Source: GCA-002722245 sp038154685 (GTDB lineage Bacteria; Bacteroidota; Bacteroidia; Flavobacteriales_C; GCA-002722245). From it: a stretch of DNA of 64,000 nucleotides. The notes beneath the pieces are model-generated. The model was not told where the DNA came from. It did not search any database and worked only from the letters and a program-made list of their open reading frames with translations. This document shows positions 58,218 through 64,000 of the stretch, piece by piece. The DNA is taken from assembly GCA_038154685.1 (NCBI GenBank), contig JAYPYW010000011.1, forward strand, positions 1-64,000. Direction: 5' to 3'. The position numbers and the translations under genes are program-made. Position 1 is the stretch's first letter. Each line of letters starts with the position of its first letter.

Positions 58218-59231
58218 CTACTGATTAATCTTCTTCTCCCAATTCCAGGCGTTTAATAAAGATTCCTCAATTGAGACTTCTGCTTTCCAATTAAGCACAC
58301 GATTTGCTTTATCCGTATTTGCATAAACCTCAATCACATCACCATCGCGCCTTCCAACAATCTGATATGGTAATTCTTTACCGGTAGCCTTTTCAAAAGC
58401 TTTAATTACGTCTAAAACACTTAATCCTTTTCCTGTTCCCAGGTTAAATACCTCAGATCTAGATTCATTTTGATTTGAAATTAATCTGCTTAATGCAATA
58501 ACATGAGCTTTAGCTAAGTCTACCACATCAATATAATCTCTTACAGGCGTTCCATCGGGAGTTGGATAATCATCTCCAAAAACACTTAGTTGTTCTCTTT
58601 TTCCAATCGCAGTTTGGGTAATAAATGGTACTAGGTTTTGCGGAACTCCAATTGGTAATTCACCAATTTCTGAACTAGGATGAGCGCCAATAGGATTGAA
58701 ATATCTTAGTAAGATTGCTTTTAAGTTAGATACTTTTACAACATCCTCAATTATTTCCTCCCCAACCTTCTTAGTGTTTCCATAAGGTGACATTGCATTC
58801 TGAACTTCAGAATCTTCGGTTATGGGCATCGATTTAGCTTGTCCGTATACAGTACAAGAAGAACTAAAAATAAAATTAGAAATATCATCTTCAATCATTG
58901 AACCCAATAAATTAAGCAATGAACCAATATTATTTCTGTAATAGTCCAATGGTTTCTCAACACTCTCTCCAACTGCTTTACTTGCTGCAAAATGGATCAC
59001 ACCATCAAACCCATTATTTTTTTCAAAAAATGATTTAGTTGCTTGTTCATCTCTTAGATCAAGTTCATCAAAAGCAATCGTTTTTCTTGTTAGTTTACAT
59101 AAGCTTGTTAGTACATCAATACGAGAATTAGATAGATTGTCGATGATATGCACATCGAAACCTTTCGCCACAAGCTCTACAACAGTGTGAGATCCAATAA
59201 ATCCAAGTCCTCCAGTAACTAATACTTTCAT
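58218..59231 (-). CDS. galE: UDP-glucose 4-epimerase (GalE)
   Basis: 337 aa from ATG 59231, which opens directly on the Rossmann motif MKVLVTGGLGFIGSH; the longer frame adds four residues. Catalytic residues are present: SSSCTVYG, and YGNTK with Tyr and Lys. Typical ends (GTGKGLSVLDVI, then WKAEVSIEESL). It interconverts UDP-glucose and UDP-galactose in the cytosol for sugar use or envelope polysaccharide. It is convergent with the GH18 gene, 30 bases apart. Confidence 0.93.
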   Translation of the reverse strand: MKVLVTGGLGFIGSHTVVELVAKGFDVHIIDNLSNSRIDVLTSLCKLTRKTIAFDELDLRDEQATKSFFEKNNGFDGVIHFAASKAVGESVEKPLDYYRNNIGSLLNLLGSMIEDDISNFIFSSSCTVYGQAKSMPITEDSEVQNAMSPYGNTKKVGEEIIEDVVKVSNLKAILLRYFNPIGAHPSSEIGELPIGVPQNLVPFITQTAIGKREQLSVFGDDYPTPDGTPVRDYIDVVDLAKAHVIALSRLISNQNESRSEVFNLGTGKGLSVLDVIKAFEKATGKELPYQIVGRRDGDVIEVYANTDKANRVLNWKAEVSIEESLLNAWNWEKKINQ

Positions 59232-59422
59232 GTAAACAAACATTGAAAGGAGAGTTTATCTCCTTTTTCAAAATGCTAAATTAATGTATATCTCAAACAT
59301 TAAACAGTTATTACTAAATGTTTCTGTTTAATGTTTTAAAATAACACATAATTATTTGTTCCTTCTTCTAAAACCTATTTTACTTATTCCCGTATAAAAA
59401 CCTGATCCTAAATATTTTAGTT

Positions 59423-61702
59423 TTGAATTTACGCAGACTCTTATCCCAAGTATTTTTCTTTTTTTCAATTGTTACTCTCGCTGGTCCCTTAAGTGGACCG
59501 CAAATAATTGGAACCGGGGGATACGTCTCCTTTGGTGCTGCAATAACGGATATGGCAGACAATGGGATTGATGGCCCTATAACCTTTACAGTTGAGTCCG
59601 GTAATTATCCTGAGCAAATTGTAATCCCTTTTATCTCGGGAGCAAATGCCACAAACACAATTACCTTCCAAGCTAAAACGCCTGGTGTAGATAATGTAAT
59701 TATAGATTATTCAGCAACAACTTTAGCTGGTAATCATGTTATTATGTTTGATCAAACTCAGTATGTGAAAATTGATGGATTAACTATAAATGCAGTCGGA
59801 TCTGAATTCCAAACTTGTATAAACGTCGCAAACGGTTCCAGACATATTAAAATTGAAAATTGTTATATCAATTCCCCTGATGTAACAGATCCAGGAGCAG
59901 TGCAAGCAGAAGTAATAAAAATAAAAGCTGATGCGACACCAACAGATGATATTGTAATTAGAAATAATAAGATTTCTGGAGGTGAAACCGGACTAATGAT
60001 GTTTTCAGATGCATCAATTGCATCTCCTTCCACTGGTTTCACTATTGAAGATAATACTTTTGAAAACAACGGAACTTTTGGAATAATTGCCCAAAATGTA
60101 AACAACTTAAAAGTTTCAAGAAATAAATTTAAAGACAGTGACCTCGCCGCTATTTTATCAAGTACAACTGGAGAGGTTTACTTTAATAATAACGTTATCG
60201 ACTTTTCAACTGCCGGAACAAATGGAATGATTGTTCAAACTCATACAATAGGGCCTGGGAAAGATGAATATATCTACATCTATAACAATATTTTTAACCT
60301 AAAAAATGGTTATGCTATCAACTTAAGTAGTGCCGTCGGAGTTAAAGTAGCTTTTAATACAATACGGGCAGAAAAAACTGCTGTATCAGCAAGTGGAGTT
60401 GTCACAGTTCAGTTAAGTGATTCTCTTAAATTCACCGATAACATTATTCAAAACTATGGAGCAGGGAATGCTATAGCCATAAAAAACTCCATGAATGAAA
60501 CCGTACTTGATAGGAATATTTATTATTCGGTTGGAGCCGAAGCATTTTATTTAGATGGAAATTTATACCTAAATATAGTGGCATGGCAAACTGCCCTTGG
60601 TGGTGTACAAGACATGAATTCGTTTGAAGGATCGGTTAATTTTGTCGATACTAAAGGTTTTATGCTTAAATGCAACACTAGTACCGCCATAAAGACAAGT
60701 ATTCCAGCTACAACTCCACCTCCGGAAATCGACAAAGATATCAATGGTGTTGTACGGACAAACCCTTGTTGGCCAGGAGCTGTTGAATTAGTTGTAGCTG
60801 ATGATAATCTTGTATCAGTTTCAGGATATGTAACCAACAGAACGGACACGATTAAGGATGGTTTTGTTGTGGCCTTTGTTGACTCTTCCTCGAAAGAAAC
60901 CTACGACAGAGTTGGTATTACATCCATTGCGTCGGATGGAGGATTTGCTTTTTCCGATGTGCCAGCTTTACCGATGTACATTTGGATTATCCCTGCAGAT
61001 GATTCTTATTTAAAATCTTTCCATGATGGAATTATACGAAGAGAAAATTCCACTCCATTTGATCCGGATAATTGTGATGGTATAACCATTGATATTTTCC
61101 CAAGAAAAATCGAACCATTTGTATTCGACGGTGAAGGTTTAATCGCCGGTAGAGTGAAAATTGGCGGTGGTACAGCTAAAACTTTTGGTACCGATCCAAT
61201 TCCTGGGCTGGATGTTGTTTTAGATAGGATTCCACCTTCTAAAACTGTTGCTCATACAACTACAGATGAAAATGGATATTACTCTTTTGGAAACTTACCT
61301 GATGGAAACTATGTTGTTACAATTGAATACGAAGGATTAGAAGCTGATACAATGTACGACATAGATGTTGTAGCTGGTGACTCCATTTTTGAAGATAAAG
61401 ATTATTGTATTGATACCACTGCGCAAATTTCCGACTGTGCTGCTCCAACGAGTATTAATGATTTTAATTGGGATCACGAGTTAAATCTTTATCCAAATCC
61501 TTTTAATAATCAACTAAATATCAGCTCTGACAGTGATATTGATAGAATTAGAATTGTTGATGTAAGAGGTTTGGTTGTCTATAATGAAAAACTGAATGGA
61601 AACAGTATAATCGTTAATACCAATCATTTAGTTCCTGCATTATACTTTGTAGAATTTACTGCAGGTGACAGCAGGATTGTTAAAAGAGTTATCAAACAAT
61701 AA
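59423..61702 (+). CDS. T9SS-secreted beta-helix protein, paralogue 1
   Basis: 759 aa from a TTG start giving a signal peptide (RRLLSQVFFFFSIVTLAG). Residues about 30-430 form a right-handed beta-helix with many N-N coils, like pectate-lyase-type proteins. Two beta-sandwich domains follow, the first near LVSVSGYVTN and the second a prealbumin-like domain (VVLDRIPPSKT, then YYSFGNLPDGNYVVTIEYEG). A T9SS sorting domain (LNLYPNPFNNQL onward) ends it. The next gene encodes a full paralogue. Likely a surface glycan-binding or -degrading protein; catalytic residues are not evident. Confidence 0.82.
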   Translation: MNLRRLLSQVFFFFSIVTLAGPLSGPQIIGTGGYVSFGAAITDMADNGIDGPITFTVESGNYPEQIVIPFISGANATNTITFQAKTPGVDNVIIDYSATTLAGNHVIMFDQTQYVKIDGLTINAVGSEFQTCINVANGSRHIKIENCYINSPDVTDPGAVQAEVIKIKADATPTDDIVIRNNKISGGETGLMMFSDASIASPSTGFTIEDNTFENNGTFGIIAQNVNNLKVSRNKFKDSDLAAILSSTTGEVYFNNNVIDFSTAGTNGMIVQTHTIGPGKDEYIYIYNNIFNLKNGYAINLSSAVGVKVAFNTIRAEKTAVSASGVVTVQLSDSLKFTDNIIQNYGAGNAIAIKNSMNETVLDRNIYYSVGAEAFYLDGNLYLNIVAWQTALGGVQDMNSFEGSVNFVDTKGFMLKCNTSTAIKTSIPATTPPPEIDKDINGVVRTNPCWPGAVELVVADDNLVSVSGYVTNRTDTIKDGFVVAFVDSSSKETYDRVGITSIASDGGFAFSDVPALPMYIWIIPADDSYLKSFHDGIIRRENSTPFDPDNCDGITIDIFPRKIEPFVFDGEGLIAGRVKIGGGTAKTFGTDPIPGLDVVLDRIPPSKTVAHTTTDENGYYSFGNLPDGNYVVTIEYEGLEADTMYDIDVVAGDSIFEDKDYCIDTTAQISDCAAPTSINDFNWDHELNLYPNPFNNQLNISSDSDIDRIRIVDVRGLVVYNEKLNGNSIIVNTNHLVPALYFVEFTAGDSRIVKRVIKQ

Positions 61703-61751
61703 ACCATTTGATGTATAGCGCGTATAGAACTCTATCACAAAACCTGTTATT

Positions 61752-64000
61752 TTGAAAATAATCCAATTTACCTTTTGCTTATTGCTGTTTACTAATCTGA
61801 AATTATTAGCGGATCCTATGTCGGGAGACTATATAATTGGCTCTTCAACTTACCCAACATTTAATGCTGCAGTTGATTCCTTGATAAAAAATGGAATTGA
61901 CGGGCCGGTTGTTTTTGAGGTGATTTCAGGTATTTATGATGAACAAGTTCGCTTACCCAATATATCTGGATCAAACGAAACCAATACAATTACTTTCGAA
62001 GCGCAGATGCCTGGAAAGGACAATGTTATATGGACATTCGCATCAACTAAAAGTGATAGCGATTACATTCTAAAATTAGACAGCTGTCAATACATTCATC
62101 TAAAAGAACTTACTTTTAAACCAACTGGAACTGATTTTCTTAATTCAATAGAAATAAAGGGAAATTCCACTAACTTAAATTTAGAAAACAATTATTTCAC
62201 CACTCCAATTGGTAATAAAGGATGGCAAATTGTTGTTCTATCACCCTCTAGTGGGCCGCCATTTGAAGTTATTTCGGAAATTACAGTTACAGGCAATCAT
62301 TTTTATGGAGGTAATGGCGGTATCGACTTTCGTGGGAGTTCCGAAGAACCTGACTCTAATATTTATATTAAAAACAATTCTTTTGAGGAACATAGTTCCT
62401 GTGCTTTGGTTATTTGGAATCTAGTAAACTTAACGTGCACTGAAAATAGATTCTCTTCAAATCAACCTTCGGGCTCTATTATCGTTAATAAACTAGAAGG
62501 ACCCAAAAACTACATAAACAACAATTTAATGACCAACCTTTCAGGTCTTAACTTTTTTGGTTTCGCCGATACATTTTTTAAAGAAACTGATAAGGTGTTT
62601 GTTTTCAACAATGTAATTAAATCTGTTATGCACGGTATTACCCTTCTCGATTATAAATATGTAGAAATATTTAACAATACTGTTATTTCAGATAATCCAT
62701 CAGAAGATTTAAATGTATCTACAATTTATATTCGAGAAAGTGATAGTCTAAAAGTTTTTGATAACATCATAAAAAATTCAGGAATTGGAGAAGCAATAGT
62801 AATTGATAGTATTACCTCCGACCTTTCTTTTGATTCCAATATTTATGACGTAAAAGGGGATACGTTAGCACGATATTTAGAAAATAAATTCACCAATTTA
62901 ACGGATTGGCAAAATGTAACTATTTCTGGAACCCGAGATCCAAATTCAGCTCTTGGAAAAATAGAACTTCTTGATACTATTAATTATGATTTAGTGCATT
63001 GCTCTACCGATCCATCTTTGCAATTTAGTTCGGCTGGTTTGTTTGATCCTGCCGAGCTTGCTAACGATTATAACGGAGTTGCAAGAAATCCTGCTAATTT
63101 TTGGCCAGGTGCTACCGAACTAACCATAGACGAAGGAAAAATTGTAAAAGTTTCTGGATTTGTAGCTCAGGGAACCGACACTTTAAAAGAAGGTACATTA
63201 GTGGCCTATGTTGATTCCTCAGATAGGCAATTACTGGATCAGGTTGGCGAAACAACAATTAAAGCTGATGGAAGTTTTTCTTTTGATGCTGTACCGGCCT
63301 TACCACTATGGATTCGTATTTACCCTGAAGATACCAATTATTTAACCTCTTACCACGATAGTGTAATTAGAAAATCTCAATCTACTCCGCTTAATCCAGT
63401 TGACTGTGACGGACTACAAACCGATATTTTCCCTAGAAAGATTTATCCTTTTGAATTTGATGGTTTAGGAACAATTGAAGGATATGTTACTTATGCCGAT
63501 TTAAGTTCGAGTAAAGTAGCGGCTAAAGACCCAATTCCTGGACTGGATGTTGTTTTAGACAGAATTCCTCCTTCAAAGAGTATTAAGGCAACTGTAATCA
63601 ATGGAGATAATTTTTATTCGTTTGGTGGCTTACCCGATGGAACCTACTCGGTTACCATTGAATACGAAGGTTTAGATGCCGATACAATTTATGTGATTGA
63701 TGTAGTAAGTACTGACCTACGAAATACGGATAAAAACTACTGCATTGATACTACAAGGGCCATTACAGATTGTTTACCTCCTGAAAGCGTAAATGAACTA
63801 GATGCTGGCTTAAAACTGTATCCAAACCCATTTAATCATCAACTAAGTATTCAAGCTGAAAGAAACATCGATAGGATAAGAATCATTGATTTAAGAGGAC
63901 TTGTTGTACTCGATGAAAAACTAAATGGAAATAATATAATCATTAATACCAATCATTTAGTTCCTGCTTTATACTTTGTAGAATTTACTGCAGGTGACAG
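61752..64000 (+). CDS. T9SS-secreted beta-helix protein, paralogue 2 (partial)
   Basis: Open from TTG 61752 to the window edge (749 codons); the window ends within the last residues of its T9SS domain. Signal peptide IIQFTFCLLLFTNLKLLA. Domain order equals that of paralogue 1: beta-helix, two beta-sandwich domains, sorting domain (LKLYPNPFNHQLSIQ). The two proteins share long blocks (DPIPGLDVVLDRIPPSK; LVPALYFVEFTAGDS), and the last 55 bases are nearly identical at DNA level. The genes are 49 bases apart and probably co-transcribed. Confidence 0.82.
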   Translation, partial: MKIIQFTFCLLLFTNLKLLADPMSGDYIIGSSTYPTFNAAVDSLIKNGIDGPVVFEVISGIYDEQVRLPNISGSNETNTITFEAQMPGKDNVIWTFASTKSDSDYILKLDSCQYIHLKELTFKPTGTDFLNSIEIKGNSTNLNLENNYFTTPIGNKGWQIVVLSPSSGPPFEVISEITVTGNHFYGGNGGIDFRGSSEEPDSNIYIKNNSFEEHSSCALVIWNLVNLTCTENRFSSNQPSGSIIVNKLEGPKNYINNNLMTNLSGLNFFGFADTFFKETDKVFVFNNVIKSVMHGITLLDYKYVEIFNNTVISDNPSEDLNVSTIYIRESDSLKVFDNIIKNSGIGEAIVIDSITSDLSFDSNIYDVKGDTLARYLENKFTNLTDWQNVTISGTRDPNSALGKIELLDTINYDLVHCSTDPSLQFSSAGLFDPAELANDYNGVARNPANFWPGATELTIDEGKIVKVSGFVAQGTDTLKEGTLVAYVDSSDRQLLDQVGETTIKADGSFSFDAVPALPLWIRIYPEDTNYLTSYHDSVIRKSQSTPLNPVDCDGLQTDIFPRKIYPFEFDGLGTIEGYVTYADLSSSKVAAKDPIPGLDVVLDRIPPSKSIKATVINGDNFYSFGGLPDGTYSVTIEYEGLDADTIYVIDVVSTDLRNTDKNYCIDTTRAITDCLPPESVNELDAGLKLYPNPFNHQLSIQAERNIDRIRIIDLRGLVVLDEKLNGNNIIINTNHLVPALYFVEFTAGD

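Noticed and set aside
62209..62424. 71-codon frame on the plus strand
   Set aside because: Out-of-frame shadow within the second beta-helix paralogue, which is open throughout in another frame.

Overview
The window is chromosomal DNA from a marine-type member of the Bacteroidota, most likely the Flavobacteriales. The evidence is the AT-rich sequence, promoters of the Bacteroidota form (TTTG/TTG about 20 bp upstream of TAnnTTTG), at least nine secreted proteins ending in type IX secretion (T9SS) sorting domains, a PKD-repeat adhesin paired with PorP/SprF, and a TonB receptor with a carboxypeptidase-like N-terminal domain. It is scaffolded sequence with four runs of 10 N; three of these are flanked by the same 8 bases on both sides and look like artificial joins.

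Layout: (1) 1-3061 is a copper/heavy-metal block: the end of a DUF3347/CusB-type protein, an HMA lipoprotein, a cytochrome-like lipoprotein, an MntP-like membrane protein, an HMA-MauE membrane protein and an HMA-AraC regulator. (2) 3062-14560 is accessory and rich in repeats. It holds a cold-response group (DEAD-box helicase, cold-shock protein, 54-aa protein, RRM protein, desaturase), a frameshifted second mntP, an autoregulated-looking fic, a SHOCT-like small protein, a broken dps, two membrane proteins and a lipoprotein catalase-peroxidase. Six co-oriented elements that resemble a degenerate tRNA 3' end, five with a clear terminator after them, are spread through this block and separate single genes. 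(3) 14562-24386 encodes large T9SS cargo: a NIDO/LamG protein, a CBM6/beta-helix protein and a GH16 glycanase, with an rsgA fragment between. (4) 24395-35564 is a tightly coupled three-gene unit: giant 28-PKD adhesin, PorP/SprF and a PorE-like OmpA protein. (5) 35666-41233 holds an orphan T9SS tail, two Cys-rich exported proteins, OsmC, a surface-antigen barrel, a multicopper oxidase and a serine hydrolase. (6) 41552-43319 holds a Crp/Fnr regulator between two identical inverted operators, a 46-aa membrane peptide and a rhodanese-DUF2892 protein. (7) 45249-50686 is a probable zinc-homeostasis block (TonB receptor, His/Glu-rich lipoprotein, Fur/Zur, COG0523 GTPase, FolE) with twin GCAAC-N3-GTTGC operators over the promoter. 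(8) 50944-64000 holds a DUF4386 protein, an oxidoreductase, a TolB/TPR/AraC regulator, a LamG cargo protein, two more small membrane peptides, a GH18-like protein, GalE and two tandem paralogous beta-helix cargo proteins, the second cut by the window edge.

The most unusual signals are the tRNA-3'-end-like repeats that punctuate the accessory block, a family of 30-aa single-span membrane peptides with a shared palindromic upstream box, and the paired palindromic operators at three loci. Lesions (two frameshifts, one early stop, one lost start codon) cluster between 7 and 10.6 kb.
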